DNA of 64,000 bases from Roseiarcus sp963759955 (GCA_963759955.1 CAVXCA010000042.1:124001-188000), one strand, 5' to 3'; positions 1-9,924 are shown, numbered from the stretch's first letter. Notes: generated by a model not told the origin, from the sequence alone. A program made the numbers and translations.

Positions 1-1517
1 TGACGCAAGCCGAATTCTACACCAACCCCTATCAAAAGGGCTGCGTGACGACGACATCGGCGCCCGGTTGCGCCGTGGTCGGCGGCTCGCCAATTCCGAC
101 CGGTCCCCTCCCCAGCTTGGCCGCCGGGCCGCAAAGCAGCGATATGTTGGGAATGCACCGCGACGACACCCGCGACATCGTCGGCCTGCGCTACGAGCAC
201 GACTTCGACGCCTTCACCACTTGGCGCACGCAACTCGTCGTCGACGACACCTACAATCGTCAGCCGACCGTCCCCAACGAGCAGACGGTCGGGCCGACCG
301 ACGGATTGAACTTCGACACGGGCCTCGCCAGTCATCTGCCGATTTTCGGCTTGGCCGCGACGCATTATCTCGATTTTTTCTACGACAACGTTCACGCGAA
401 CACGATTTCCTATTTTGACGTCCCCAATGCCTACGGCAACGGCGCGTTGGGCCCGGCGACGTCTAGTTTGGTCGGCTTCCAGTCCGACACCGGCGTCAAG
501 GAGCGCGAGGAAATTGCGCTGACCAACCATCTGACCGCCGTCGTCGGCTTCTCCACGACTTTGACGGACTTAAACGGCTCCAACACAACTTTGGCTGGCA
601 TAACCTCCACAAGTCACGGCAAAATCGCGGCCGAGAACGTCCTCGTCACCGCCTCGCGCAAAATGTGGGACACGGCGCCGGAAGTGAGCTTGATCTATCG
701 CTTCAATCCCGATTGGCAGGCGCGCGTGCGCTACGACACCGGCTTCGGCACGCCGTATTTCGGGCAGCTTTTCACAGTCGCGTCGGGCACCGGCGACAAC
801 ACCAACCTCAAGACGCAAACCGACCAGGGAATCGACGCCGGCTTGGATTGGACGCCAGCAGGCACGAAGTTTTCGGCCCACGCCACGGCCTTCAACGAAT
901 GGTTCCACGACGAGCAACTGCCGCAGGTCGAAGGCACTGGAGTCACCTACTACGTCAATGCGCCAGAATCGATCCATCGCGGCCTGGAGACCTCGGCCGA
1001 ATATCAGCCTTTCGACGGGTGGCGCCTCACCGGCATGTATACGCTCGACGACCAGTACTTCACCAAATTCATGGATATGATCTATCCCGCCACGGGAACC
1101 GGCGCTGGCCAGCTGGTCAATCGCGCCGGCAACAAAATCCCCGACGTGCCGTTGAACCAACTCGCCGCCCGCCTCGGCTACGATCAGCCCTATGGCGCGT
1201 TTAAGGGCCTCGGCGCATATGTCGAATATGTCTATCGCGGCGCCTACACCATGGACAACGCCAATCTCACCAACGCGCCCGCCGCGGGTCTCGTCAATGT
1301 GAACATGCATTATACCCGCGACTTTACCAACTCGCCGATCAAGTCGGTGAGCTTGTTCTTCAGCGTGAACAACGTCTTCGACAAGGTCTACATCGCTTCG
1401 CAAGCGGGGGCGATCACCGACATGCAAGGAAGCACGGCGCAGAGCCTCCTCAACTCCGGCACGATCGACGCCGGCGCGCCGCGCACATTCCTCGGCGGCG
1501 TCAAGGTCAGTTTCTGA
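1..1517 (+). CDS. TonB-dependent outer-membrane receptor, C-terminal part (cut by window start)
   Basis: The reading frame is open from the first bases of the window, so the true start and the plug domain lie outside it. The visible ~500 residues are beta-barrel: alternating aromatic/polar strands, a late barrel pattern with NVNMHYTRDF and FFSVNNVFDKVYIAS, and a terminal Phe (KVSF) typical of outer-membrane proteins. The NNVFDKVY segment near the end matches the conserved last strands of TonB-dependent receptors. exbB, exbD and tonB follow on the same strand, so this is probably the dedicated receptor of that module. The ligand cannot be read from the barrel alone. An internal GTG at 45 is only an in-frame codon, not a likely start. 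Confidence 0.9.
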   Translation, partial: TQAEFYTNPYQKGCVTTTSAPGCAVVGGSPIPTGPLPSLAAGPQSSDMLGMHRDDTRDIVGLRYEHDFDAFTTWRTQLVVDDTYNRQPTVPNEQTVGPTDGLNFDTGLASHLPIFGLAATHYLDFFYDNVHANTISYFDVPNAYGNGALGPATSSLVGFQSDTGVKEREEIALTNHLTAVVGFSTTLTDLNGSNTTLAGITSTSHGKIAAENVLVTASRKMWDTAPEVSLIYRFNPDWQARVRYDTGFGTPYFGQLFTVASGTGDNTNLKTQTDQGIDAGLDWTPAGTKFSAHATAFNEWFHDEQLPQVEGTGVTYYVNAPESIHRGLETSAEYQPFDGWRLTGMYTLDDQYFTKFMDMIYPATGTGAGQLVNRAGNKIPDVPLNQLAARLGYDQPYGAFKGLGAYVEYVYRGAYTMDNANLTNAPAAGLVNVNMHYTRDFTNSPIKSVSLFFSVNNVFDKVYIASQAGAITDMQGSTAQSLLNSGTIDAGAPRTFLGGVKVSF

Positions 1518-1524
1518 GCCGCTT

Positions 1525-1563
1525 GCGACGCGGCGGGGGGCATTCTCTCCCCCGCCGCGACGC
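1525..1563 (+). terminator. Strong GC hairpin between receptor gene and exbB
   Basis: Arms gcgacgcggcggggg and cccccgccgcgacgc pair over 15 bases with one mismatch, starting 8 bases after the receptor stop codon. The following run is only ctgccctttc, a poor U-tract. It could be a partial terminator or an mRNA-stabilising 3' structure. A comparable hairpin sits at the same place in the second TonB cluster (33775-33804). Confidence 0.6.
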
Positions 1564-1632
1564 CTGCCCTTTCAAACCCGCCACCCCTTGGCGTAAGCAA
1601 TTCAGCGAAACCGAATTCGAGAAGGAACCGAG

Positions 1633-2270
<638 letters not shown>

Positions 2271-2271
<1 letters not shown>

Positions 2272-2735
2272 TGGCCTTTCCGACCCGCAACAAAGCCTCG
2301 GGCGAGGGGCTCTATCAGCCGCAGGCCGACATCAACGTGACGCCGCTGGTCGACGTGATGCTGGTGCTGTTGATCATCTTCATGGTCACGGCGCCCTTGC
2401 TCGCCGCCGGCGTGAAGGTCGATCTGCCGCAGGCGAACGCGGCGCGGCCGCTCGATCCCAAAGAGCCCGTCGTCGTCACGGTCGGCAAGGACGGCAAGCT
2501 GTCGCTCGGGGCGGACGAAATCTCCCCCGACCAGTTGGTCGAGGCGGTCGAGGCCAAGCTCGGCGACGATCGCACGCGCTCCGTCCACCTGCGCGGCGAC
2601 AAGGACGCCGCCTATGGCGACGTCGTCGCGATCATGGATCGGCTGGCGACCAACGGCATCACCCATATCGCCATCGTCACCGGGCCGAAGAGCGCCGAAA
2701 AGGCGCCGGAGAGCCGAGCGGAGGCCCAACCGTGA
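2271..2735 (+). CDS. exbD: ExbD/TolR family biopolymer transport protein
   Basis: 154 residues. It has a short cytoplasmic N-terminus, then INVTPLVDVMLVLLIIFMVT, the diagnostic ExbD/TolR membrane segment with its essential Asp in VDVMLVLL. A periplasmic domain with VDLPQA and RGDKDAAYGDV follows. The protein pairs with ExbB to conduct protons. The start was chosen at the ATG overlapping the exbB stop, because upstream codons in this frame lie inside exbB. The stop overlaps the GTG start of tonB (GTGA). Confidence 0.95.
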
Positions 2736-3559
2736 GCCAGGCGAGCGCGATCGCGTCGGCGCCGCCGGACGCCGCGCGGGCGGCGGCGGAATGGGCGGTC
2801 AGGCCGCTCTGGCTGCGGCCGGCGGCGCTCGTCCTCGCGCTCGCTCTGCATGTGGCGGCGGCGGCCTTCGTCGCCGCGCGCGTCCTGCCGGCTTCGCCGA
2901 TCGACGCGATCGAGGTGACGCTGGTGGCGCAAGGCGACGCCCCCGAAGAGAAGCAAGCGCTCGACGAAGTGAAGCCGGCCGAGGTTCCGCCCCCTCCTCC
3001 TCCGCCGCCGACCGCCCAGGCGGCGCCCGAGCTCGCCGCGCCGGCCCCGCTGGTCGAAGCGCCGCAGGCGGTTCCGCTCCCTGTGGCGACGCCCGAACCT
3101 CAGCCCGTCGCGACGCCGAAACCGCCCGTCGTCGTCGAGCAAAAGGTCGATCGGCCGACGCCGACCGAATTGCAGGAACGGCGCCGCCTGCAGGTGGAAG
3201 CGGCGGAGCGGCGGCGCAAGGCGCAGGCCGCCCAGCAAGCCGAGCGGCTCGGCGCCGAGCAAGCGCGAGCCGCGGCGAACGCCGCCTCGCGCGCGTCCTA
3301 CGCGGCCTTGCTTTCGGCCGAGATCAACCGGCACAAGATCTATCCGCCCGCGGCCCGCGCGGCGGGCGTCACCGGTTCGGTCGGCGTCGCTTTCACCGTC
3401 GGCCCGTCGGGCGAGATCGTCGGCTACGCGATCACGCGTTCCTCGGGCAGCGCCGCGCTCGACGGCGCGGTCGAGGCGATGATGGCGGCGGTTCGCGCGC
3501 CGCCGCCGCCGGACGGCTTCTTTCGCACCGCCACGACCGTCAATTTCAGCATTCAGTGA
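2732..3559 (+). CDS. tonB: TonB energy transducer
   Basis: 275 residues from a GTG that overlaps the exbD stop. A single N-terminal membrane helix (LVLALALHVAAAAFVAARVL) is followed by IEVTLVAQG, then a Pro-rich periplasmic linker with PPPPPPPTAQAA. A charged helical stretch rich in Arg/Ala/Gln comes next, and the TonB C-terminal domain closes the protein (HKIYPPAARAAGVTGSVGVAF and FSIQ at the end). It carries the membrane energy to TonB-box receptors. It is the last gene of the exbB-exbD-tonB unit. The paralogue at 31600-32496 shares the same layout. Confidence 0.93.
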   Translation: MSQASAIASAPPDAARAAAEWAVRPLWLRPAALVLALALHVAAAAFVAARVLPASPIDAIEVTLVAQGDAPEEKQALDEVKPAEVPPPPPPPPTAQAAPELAAPAPLVEAPQAVPLPVATPEPQPVATPKPPVVVEQKVDRPTPTELQERRRLQVEAAERRRKAQAAQQAERLGAEQARAAANAASRASYAALLSAEINRHKIYPPAARAAGVTGSVGVAFTVGPSGEIVGYAITRSSGSAALDGAVEAMMAAVRAPPPPDGFFRTATTVNFSIQ

Positions 3560-3749
3560 GCAGAGCGAGGCCCTGTCCTCGCCGGCGCGGCGTTTGGCCG
3601 CCGCGGCGCGCATCGACGACGGTCGCGGCGGTCGGCAAAGAGGCCCGGGCTTGCCATCGGCGGCGCTCCGGTGCGATACGCCGGTCCAGGCGGCGCCCGC
3701 CCGGTGACCACGAGCCGGCGCTCTGCAACGTGAAGGCGAGGCGTACGGC

Positions 3750-4760
3750 ATGGGCCGTTCCAGCGATCGGGTGCTGTTCATCACCGGCGGTTCCATCGGC
3801 GACGCGGCGCTGACGTCCGGGCTGCTGCGCCGTTTCGTCGAGCGCGAGCCGGAAGCCTGCTTCACCGTTGCGGCGGGTCCGGCTGCGGTTTCGCTGTTTG
3901 CGGACACGCCGCGCCTCGAACAGCTGATCGCCATTCGCAAGAGGCGGCGTTCGCTGCACTGGCTGGATCTCTGGCGACAGGTGGCGGGCCGCCGCTGGAA
4001 GGCCGTGATCGACATGCGCGGATCCGGCCTGGCTTACGTGCTTTGGGCCAAGCGCAGGTTCGTCTATCGCGCGATCCATCCATCCCCCGGCTCGCCGCCG
4101 CTGCACAAGGTGCAGGAGGCCGCGCGGACGATCGGCTGCCTCGATCATCCCCCCTCCCCCTTCCTCTACACGTCCGCGGCCACCGAGGCGCGCGCCGACA
4201 AGCTCATCGGTCCTGGAGGACCCATCCTCGCGATCGCGCCGACCGCCACATGGCCGGCCAAGACATGGCCCGCCGAACGCTTCGCTCAGGCGGCGGTCGA
4301 GTTGCTCGGTCCAGGCGGACCGCTCGCAGGCGGACGGGCGCTGTTGACGGGCGGCCCCCAGGAGGGCCCATCTTGCGAACCCATCCGCTCCGCCCTCCCG
4401 CCATCTCAGTTGATCGACCTCGTGGGATTGGACCTGCTGACCACCTACGCCTGCTTCAAACGGGTCCGGCTCTTCATCGGCAACGACTCGGGTCTGATGC
4501 ATCTGTCGGCCGCCTCTGGAGCTGCGACGCTCGGCCTGTTCGGGCCCTCCGACGAGCGGCGGTACGGCCCTTGGGGGGAGCGAACCGCCGTCGCCAGGGG
4601 CCCGAAGGGTTTTCGCGATTATGAGGCGTCGTCCAAAGCCGACGGATATCGAACGAGCTACATGACCGACCTGAGCACGGCTTCGGTCGTTCGTTCCGCC
4701 CGAGACTTGCTGGAGAGGACACAGGCCGCGAATTTCGACGCCGCCGCCGCGCTCGTGTGA
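3750..4760 (+). CDS. Glycosyltransferase family 9 (heptosyltransferase-like)
   Basis: 336 residues. The GT9 fold is suggested by an N-terminal Rossmann start (VLFITGGSIGDAALTSGLL), a central IAPTATWPAKTWPAERFAQ, and the family signature GNDSGLMHLSAA with LGLFGPSDERRYGPWG. GT9 enzymes transfer ADP-heptose or related sugars onto lipopolysaccharide core or glycoproteins in the cytoplasm. About 190 bases separate it from tonB, so it probably has its own promoter. A DUF6165 gene follows. The exact sugar and acceptor are unknown. Confidence 0.85.
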   Translation: MGRSSDRVLFITGGSIGDAALTSGLLRRFVEREPEACFTVAAGPAAVSLFADTPRLEQLIAIRKRRRSLHWLDLWRQVAGRRWKAVIDMRGSGLAYVLWAKRRFVYRAIHPSPGSPPLHKVQEAARTIGCLDHPPSPFLYTSAATEARADKLIGPGGPILAIAPTATWPAKTWPAERFAQAAVELLGPGGPLAGGRALLTGGPQEGPSCEPIRSALPPSQLIDLVGLDLLTTYACFKRVRLFIGNDSGLMHLSAASGAATLGLFGPSDERRYGPWGERTAVARGPKGFRDYEASSKADGYRTSYMTDLSTASVVRSARDLLERTQAANFDAAAALV

Positions 4761-4931
4761 CATAATGCGCCGGCGGGTCGCCAAACGACGCCGTCGCGCG
4801 CTCGGCGTTCGTCAAAGGGAAACTGCGGCCTTGCTTCGGCTCGGTTCAGAGTGGATATTTTCTCACACGACCGGTTCCGCCATCCTCGAGATGCGCTCGA
4901 GCCGAAAGTGGCAAAGCGAAAGATTGCAAGC

Positions 4932-5342
4932 ATGACGTTCGACGGCGCGGCGCCGGAACCCATCCTCGTCGAGATCGGCGCGGGCGACCTGATCGATCGG
5001 GTGACAATTCTCGATATCAAGAGCGAACGCGTCGCCGACCCCGCCAAGCGCGCCAACATCGCGCGCGAGTCGGCCGCGCTCGAACCGGCGCGCTCGAGTC
5101 TGCATCGCTCCTTTCCGGCGCTCGCCGCGCTCGAGGCGCAGCTGAAGGCGATCAACGAGACCCTCTGGGACATCGAAGACGCCATCCGGCAATGCGAGGC
5201 GCTCGGCGATTTCGGGCCGCGATTCATCGCGCTGGCGCGCGCCGTTTACAAGAACAACGACAAACGCGCCGACTTGAAGAAGCAGATCAACGTCCTCAGC
5301 GGCGCGCGGATTGTCGAAGAAAAATCCTACGCCGCGACATGA
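4932..5342 (+). CDS. DUF6165 family protein
   Basis: 136 residues from the ATG at 4932. A GTG at 4851 would add 27 poorly conserved residues. The N-terminus VEIGAGDLIDRVTILDIKSE matches the DUF6165 pattern (usually written as SPGELIDKxTILEIKxERI), and KNNDKRADLKKQIN near the end is also typical. It is a small helical cytoplasmic protein of unknown activity. From general knowledge, members often sit near LPS glycosyltransferases, which fits the GT9 gene 171 bases upstream. A role in the same pathway is inference. Confidence 0.75.
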   Translation: MTFDGAAPEPILVEIGAGDLIDRVTILDIKSERVADPAKRANIARESAALEPARSSLHRSFPALAALEAQLKAINETLWDIEDAIRQCEALGDFGPRFIALARAVYKNNDKRADLKKQINVLSGARIVEEKSYAAT

Positions 5343-5351
5343 GCGCCGCGC

Positions 5352-6212
5352 TCACTTGCAGCCGTTCGAGACGTAGGCGAGCAGCGGGTTGAATTCCGCC
5401 GCCGTCAGATAGGCCGCGCCCTCGCCGCCCGGATAGGCGTTGAACTGGAAGGAGGTCACCGCCACCAGGATATTGTTGTTGTCGCCTTCTTTGGTGCTGA
5501 AATTGGCGATCCAGGCGCCGCCGCTGGTGCCTTCGGTGAGGTCGGTGATCGGCGCCCATTGCACCACGATGTTCGGATAGGATTTCGGCAGCATCGGAAT
5601 CGCGTCGGCGAAGAACAACGCGCCGCCTGACTTCTGAATGATCTGGCCGTCGAGGATGTCGCCGGCGTAGCCGACCCGGGTCACGTAGCCGACCTTCCCT
5701 TTCCAATCGAGTCCGTAGGGCATCACGCCGGTGATGCTGGAGCCGTCCACCAGGATCATCGCGTAATCGTGCTGAAAGGCGGTCCGCTGCGCGTCGTTCT
5801 TGTCCGCCGGCTTCATCGAGGCGTAGTTCGCCGGCAGCTTCCAAAGCGAATTAGCCGCCGCGCACAAGATCTTGTAAGGCGTGCCTTCCTGGTTCTGGTA
5901 CTGCAGCCAGAACGTCCCCTTGGCGACGTCGGGCCACGGGCCCGAGGGATTGCCGACGAGGTCCTTGATGCAATGGGCCGCGGTCAGCAGCACGCTCGGC
6001 GCGATGAATTGAGCGGTGCATTCGACGATCGACTTGGGATCCTTTTGCGTCGGCGTCGGGATGACCAGCAGGCCGGCCCATTTGAGCGGCGCCAGGCTCG
6101 GATTGCCGGTGGTCGCCTCGGGCGCCGCGGTCTCGGGGATGAGCTGGGCGCGGCTTGCGCCCACGCCGACTGCGAGCGCGATCAAGGCGACGGCGAAGCG
6201 AAGCAAGCGCAT
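5352..6212 (-). CDS. Secreted trypsin-like serine protease
   Basis: 286 residues with a signal peptide (MRLLRFAVALIALAVGVGAS). The chymotrypsin-fold triad is readable in order: His in LLTAAHC, Asp in QHDYAMILV, Ser in GTSGGAW. Cys residues near TAAHC and at the C-terminus could form disulfides, consistent with periplasmic or extracellular action. It converges on the DUF6165 gene with a 9-base gap. The region 6213-6443 before the divergent lipocalin-like gene must hold both promoters. The substrate is unknown. Confidence 0.85.
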   Translation of the reverse strand: MRLLRFAVALIALAVGVGASRAQLIPETAAPEATTGNPSLAPLKWAGLLVIPTPTQKDPKSIVECTAQFIAPSVLLTAAHCIKDLVGNPSGPWPDVAKGTFWLQYQNQEGTPYKILCAAANSLWKLPANYASMKPADKNDAQRTAFQHDYAMILVDGSSITGVMPYGLDWKGKVGYVTRVGYAGDILDGQIIQKSGGALFFADAIPMLPKSYPNIVVQWAPITDLTEGTSGGAWIANFSTKEGDNNNILVAVTSFQFNAYPGGEGAAYLTAAEFNPLLAYVSNGCK

Positions 6213-6443
6213 CGATTTCCCCCTCTCGTCCTCGCGCGGTCGACCCGCAACGACGCTCCGACGGGCCCAACCTCGCTACAATAGCGAAGGCGGCGGCGCG
6301 ACAAAAGCCAATTCGGGGACGTCGGATCGGCGCGGCTCGTCCAAGATCGGCTCATAAGGCTCTGGCGCCAAGGCGGCGTTGCAACCTATAATGCCGCGCA
6401 CTTTCGTCGCGCAGGGCGCCGGCGCCAGTCGAAGGGAGCGCGG

Positions 6444-6896
6444 ATGATGAGGAAGAACGCCCGCGGCGTCGCCGCCTGCTTGTCGTCGCTTGTCCTGCTC
6501 GCCGCGATTGCCGCGCCGTCGTTCGCGCAAACGCAGGCAAAATCGCTCGAGGAGCAGTTGGTCGGCCATTGGCGGCTGGTCTCGATCAGCGTCGGCGACG
6601 CCCAGCCATACGGCGTCCATCCGCAAGGCTCGATGTTTCTCGACGCCGGCGGCGACTATTCGATCATCGTGGTCAGCGACGGCGGCGCGCGCAGCATTTC
6701 CTATTTCGGCGCCTACACGCTCGACGCCGCCGACAGCACGATGACGATGCACATCGACGCCAGCAGCCGCGCCGGGGCCGCCGGGCGCGATGAAAAACGG
6801 GTGGTCGCAGTGAGCGGCGATGAATTGACCGTCGAGAATCGCCAGCCGGCCCGCTCCTTGGGCTCGATCAAGATGACGTGGCGGCGGGCGAATTAG
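6444..6896 (+). CDS. Secreted lipocalin-like domain protein
   Basis: 150 residues with a cleavable signal peptide ending APSFA-QTQ. The mature part begins LVGHWRLVSI and contains GSMFLDAGGDYSIIV and YFGAYTLD, a pattern of the small lipocalin-like domain found in many proteobacterial secreted proteins. These are antiparallel barrels thought to bind small hydrophobic ligands, but no ligand is known here. ATG at 6444 is preceded by GAAGGGAGCG. An MM pair lies at the start, and either Met could serve. Confidence 0.7.
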   Translation: MMRKNARGVAACLSSLVLLAAIAAPSFAQTQAKSLEEQLVGHWRLVSISVGDAQPYGVHPQGSMFLDAGGDYSIIVVSDGGARSISYFGAYTLDAADSTMTMHIDASSRAGAAGRDEKRVVAVSGDELTVENRQPARSLGSIKMTWRRAN

Positions 6897-6906
6897 AGCG
6901 CGCCCC

Positions 6907-7050
6907 GTCATTGCGAGCGAAGCGAAGCAATCCAGCGATCGAGGCGATGGGCGTCAGCGTTCGCGCCGGTCACGACGGCCCCGAGCGCGTTCGGCGGATT
7001 CATAAGCAGGGGTCACGATCTCTGGATCGCCACGCTTCGCTCGCGATGAC
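6907..7050. repeat. Dispersed intergenic inverted repeat
   Basis: Left arm begins gtcattgcgagcgaagcg at 6907 and ends caatccag at 6935. The right arm at 7022-7050 is its imperfect inverse (ctggatcgccacgcttcg...gatgac). Related copies lie at 50291-50387 and, as a half, at 53675-53701. It occupies most of the 233-base gap between the lipocalin-like gene and the epimerase gene. No coding sequence is visible in it. Confidence 0.75.
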
Positions 7051-7129
7051 GGCGAAGATCCGGTTCAACCTGAGGACGGCGCCCTCAAGACATTCTCATT
7101 CCTTCATCCGCAGCGCCGATTGAGCTCGC

Positions 7130-8077
7130 CTACGCCGTCGCGCTGCGCCAGCCGACGCCGTAGCGGAACGGGTCCGCTGGATCTTCGTAAAGGTTCGCCT
7201 CGCTGCAGATGTACGCTCGACCGCCGATGCGAGGGATGATGCGCCCCGCCCCGCTCGGCCGATAGCTCGCCTCGAAGCGGCTGCCGATGACGCTCTCCTG
7301 AACCCAGCGCTCACCCGGCGAAAGCTTGCCGTCCGCGGCGAGGCAGGCGAGCTTGGCGCTGGTTCCGGTGCCGCACGGCGAGCGATCGTAGGCGTCGCCG
7401 GGGCAAAGAACGAAGTTGCGGCTGTTCGCGTCGCGCGCGTGCGCAGAGCCGAAGATTTCGACATGGTCGATTTCCGCACCGTCCGCGCCGCTTACCCCTT
7501 TCGAGGCGAGCGCGAGCCGCATGTCGCGCGCCGCCTGGGTCAGCATTTCGATGCCGCCGACGAGCAACGGACAGGGCGAGGCCTCAGTCAGGAAGAACCA
7601 GTTGCCGCCCCAGGCGACGTCGCCGGTGACGACGCCCAGGCCGTCGATGTCGACGGATACGCCCTTCAAATGCCGGTAGCTCTCGACGTTCTCGACGACC
7701 GCATGATTCTTGTCGATCAATTCGACGCGAACGATCCCGACCGGCGTCTCGAAGCGATGTTCGCCGAGGCCGATACGGCCGAGATGGGCCAGCGTCACCG
7801 CCGCGCCGATCGTCCCATGGCCGCACATGCCGAGATAGCCGACGTTGTTGAAGAAGATCAGCCCTGCCGCGCAGCTCGGATCTTCCGGCTCGCACAGCAG
7901 CGCGCCGACGAGGGCGTCGAAGCCGCGCGGCTCGTTGACCGCGAGTCGCCGGATATGATCGTACGCCTCGGCGAAGCGCTGGCGACGCTCGGCGAGCGGG
8001 CCGCGGCCGAGCGGCGGCCCGCCCTCGACGATGAGCCGGGTGGGTTCGCCCTCGGTGTGGGAGTCGACGACGCGCAT
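7130..8077 (-). CDS. Proline racemase family; probable 4-hydroxyproline 2-epimerase
   Basis: 315 residues, typical of the family. The two catalytic cysteines are present: Cys85 in MCGHGTIG and Cys235 in SPCGTGTSA. The N-terminus MRVVDSHTEGEPTRL is characteristic. A Cys/Cys pair separates epimerases and racemases from the Cys/Thr dehydratases of the same family. The enzyme would convert trans-4-hydroxy-L-proline to cis-4-hydroxy-D-proline in the cytoplasm. It lies 4 bases downstream of a DHDPS-family gene and opposite an AraC regulator, a known hydroxyproline-catabolism arrangement. The D-hydroxyproline oxidase expected next in the pathway is not in the window. Confidence 0.88.
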   Translation of the reverse strand: MRVVDSHTEGEPTRLIVEGGPPLGRGPLAERRQRFAEAYDHIRRLAVNEPRGFDALVGALLCEPEDPSCAAGLIFFNNVGYLGMCGHGTIGAAVTLAHLGRIGLGEHRFETPVGIVRVELIDKNHAVVENVESYRHLKGVSVDIDGLGVVTGDVAWGGNWFFLTEASPCPLLVGGIEMLTQAARDMRLALASKGVSGADGAEIDHVEIFGSAHARDANSRNFVLCPGDAYDRSPCGTGTSAKLACLAADGKLSPGERWVQESVIGSRFEASYRPSGAGRIIPRIGGRAYICSEANLYEDPADPFRYGVGWRSATA

Positions 8078-8081
8078 TCGC

Positions 8082-9023
8082 CTAGCCCTCGGCGCCGCGC
8101 CAGGTGGCCCACCAGGCCTTGAAAAGCCTGAACTGCGTCTCGGCGAAGCGCTTCTGGCTCACGCTCAATTCGTCGGATGCGTTGAAATGCAACGCGTATT
8201 CGGGATCGCCCGCCAGCACCATGAGATACTTGAAATAAAGGACGAGGTCGGTCCCTTCGTCGAAGCTCGACAGGACGCTCAAGGCGCCTTCGAGCTCCAG
8301 CGCGCGCCGCCTCGCCTGCGCATCGCCCAAGGCGGCGCGTTCGCACAGCGAAACCAGATGCAGCACTTCCCAAGGCAGCACGTTGCCGATGCCGGTGATG
8401 GCGCCGCTCGCGCCGCAATTGACGTAGCCATGGAAGACCTGCGTATCGACGCCGACCATCAGCGTGATCTCGGACGATCGGCCGGCGATGTGTTCGGCGG
8501 CGTAGCTGAGCGACCCGGCGCCGCCGAATTCCTTGAAGCCGACGAGGTGGGGATATCGGCTTCTCAAGTCGAAGAACAGTTCGGCGCGCGTTTCGAAGCC
8601 GTAATAAGGGCTGTTGTAGATGACCGAGGGCAGATCGACCGCCGCTTCCAGGATGCCCGCGAAATGCGCCCGCTGGGCGGCCGGCGAGGTTCCGCGCGAC
8701 AGCACCCGCGGAATGATCATCAAGCCCTGCGCGCCGATGCTCTTGGCGTGGGCGGCGAGCGCCGCCGCGCGCTGCGAGTTCTGCGCGCCGGTTCCGACGA
8801 CGACGGGAAGACCCGCTTCGACGAGTCTCGCGACGCCCTCCATCCGCTGTTCGTCGGTCAGCAGCGGCCAGTCGCCCATTGAGCCGCAATAGACCACCGC
8901 GGACATGCCCGCTTCGACGAGATCGCGCCCCTTGCGCACGAGCGCGTCGAAGTCGGGCGTGCGGTCGGGCCGGCACGGCGTCATCAGCGCGGGAATCACG
9001 CCGGCGAAGATGTTCGAGGCCAT
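8082..9023 (-). CDS. DHDPS/NAL family aldolase-fold enzyme; candidate pyrroline-4-hydroxy-2-carboxylate deaminase
   Basis: 313 residues from the ATG at 9023; longer frames add an Arg/Pro-rich tail outside the family. The Schiff-base lysine is Lys164 in VGFKEFGG, the Tyr lies in YNSPYYG (139-142 region), and the substrate loop is YCGSMGDWPLL near 45-55. The family includes dihydrodipicolinate synthase. Its neighbour, a hydroxyproline epimerase, points to the deaminase that makes 2-ketoglutarate semialdehyde from the pyrroline intermediate. That assignment is by context. This gene is first in a two-gene unit with the epimerase gene. Confidence 0.8.
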   Translation of the reverse strand: MASNIFAGVIPALMTPCRPDRTPDFDALVRKGRDLVEAGMSAVVYCGSMGDWPLLTDEQRMEGVARLVEAGLPVVVGTGAQNSQRAAALAAHAKSIGAQGLMIIPRVLSRGTSPAAQRAHFAGILEAAVDLPSVIYNSPYYGFETRAELFFDLRSRYPHLVGFKEFGGAGSLSYAAEHIAGRSSEITLMVGVDTQVFHGYVNCGASGAITGIGNVLPWEVLHLVSLCERAALGDAQARRRALELEGALSVLSSFDEGTDLVLYFKYLMVLAGDPEYALHFNASDELSVSQKRFAETQFRLFKAWWATWRGAEG

Positions 9024-9153
9024 GGCGGACGCTCCTGGGGTTCGTCGGCGACGAAGGCGGATGCTAGGGGGCGGCGAGGATGCCGCGGACGGCCGTCTCG
9101 GTCTTGCTGGAATCGCTGGCGCACAATCGGGAATCCGCACAATATCCTTCACC

Positions 9154-9924
9154 ATGAAGCTCGCGGTCGATCTTGGTCAGAATCTTGTCGCGGCGCTCGG
9201 CCGGCCGTTTCTCGGCGACGAGCTGTTCGACCGCGTCGGCGATACGGTGTTTTTCCTCAAGGACCGAGACGCCCGCTACGTCGCGGTCAACGACACCTTG
9301 GTGCGGCGCTGCGGTCTCGCCAGCAAGGCCGATCTGATCGGGCGGACCGCGCGCGAGGTCTTTCCCGCGCCGCTCGGCCAAAGCTACTACGATCAGGACC
9401 GGCGCGTGTTGCGCGACGGCGTCGCGATCGCCGGACGATTGGAATTGCATCTTTATCCCAGCGGCCGCGAAGGCTGGTGCCTCACCTGGAAGGAGCCGTT
9501 GTCCGATCGGCGCGGCAAGATCGTCGGGCTTTCCGGAATTTCGCGGGACATTTCCGACTTGGCGGGCGCGCGACCCGCCGTCGCCGCGCTATCCCAGGCG
9601 CTCGCCTATATCGACGACCACCTCGACGCTTCCCTGCGCATCCCCGATCTCGCGGCGCGCGCGCGGCTGTCGGCGTTCCAGTTCGATCAGCGCATCCGCG
9701 CCCTGTTCGGCCTTTCCGCCGGACAATATCTGACGCGGGCGAGAATCGAACGCGCGTGCAATCGCCTGCGGCGCACCGACGCGCCGATCAGCCAGGTCGC
9801 GCAGGACTGCGGCTACGCCGATCAGGCCGCCTTCACCCGCCAATTCCGCAAATCCGTCGGCCTGACGCCGAGGGCGTACCGCACCGTTTCGGCGAGACGC
9901 GCGGGGCCGAAAGAGGGCGCATAG
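9154..9924 (+). CDS. PAS domain - AraC family transcriptional regulator
   Basis: 256 residues from the ATG at 9154. Residues ~20-125 form a PAS domain (VFFLKDRDARYVAVNDT, then GWCLTWKEPLSDRRGKIVGL and ISRDI). Residues ~150-245 contain the two helix-turn-helices of AraC proteins (IPDLAARARLSAFQFDQRI and ISQVAQDCGYADQAAFTRQF), ending in the family signature GLTPRAYR. It diverges from the DHDPS-family and epimerase genes across 130 bases, so it is the likely regulator of hydroxyproline use. A PAS rather than a cupin sensor domain is a notable detail. Confidence 0.88.
   Translation: MKLAVDLGQNLVAALGRPFLGDELFDRVGDTVFFLKDRDARYVAVNDTLVRRCGLASKADLIGRTAREVFPAPLGQSYYDQDRRVLRDGVAIAGRLELHLYPSGREGWCLTWKEPLSDRRGKIVGLSGISRDISDLAGARPAVAALSQALAYIDDHLDASLRIPDLAARARLSAFQFDQRIRALFGLSAGQYLTRARIERACNRLRRTDAPISQVAQDCGYADQAAFTRQFRKSVGLTPRAYRTVSARRAGPKEGA

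Noticed and set aside
4851..4931. GTG start adding 27 residues to the DUF6165 protein
   Set aside because: The extra residues do not fit the family, whose conserved part begins just after the ATG at 4932.
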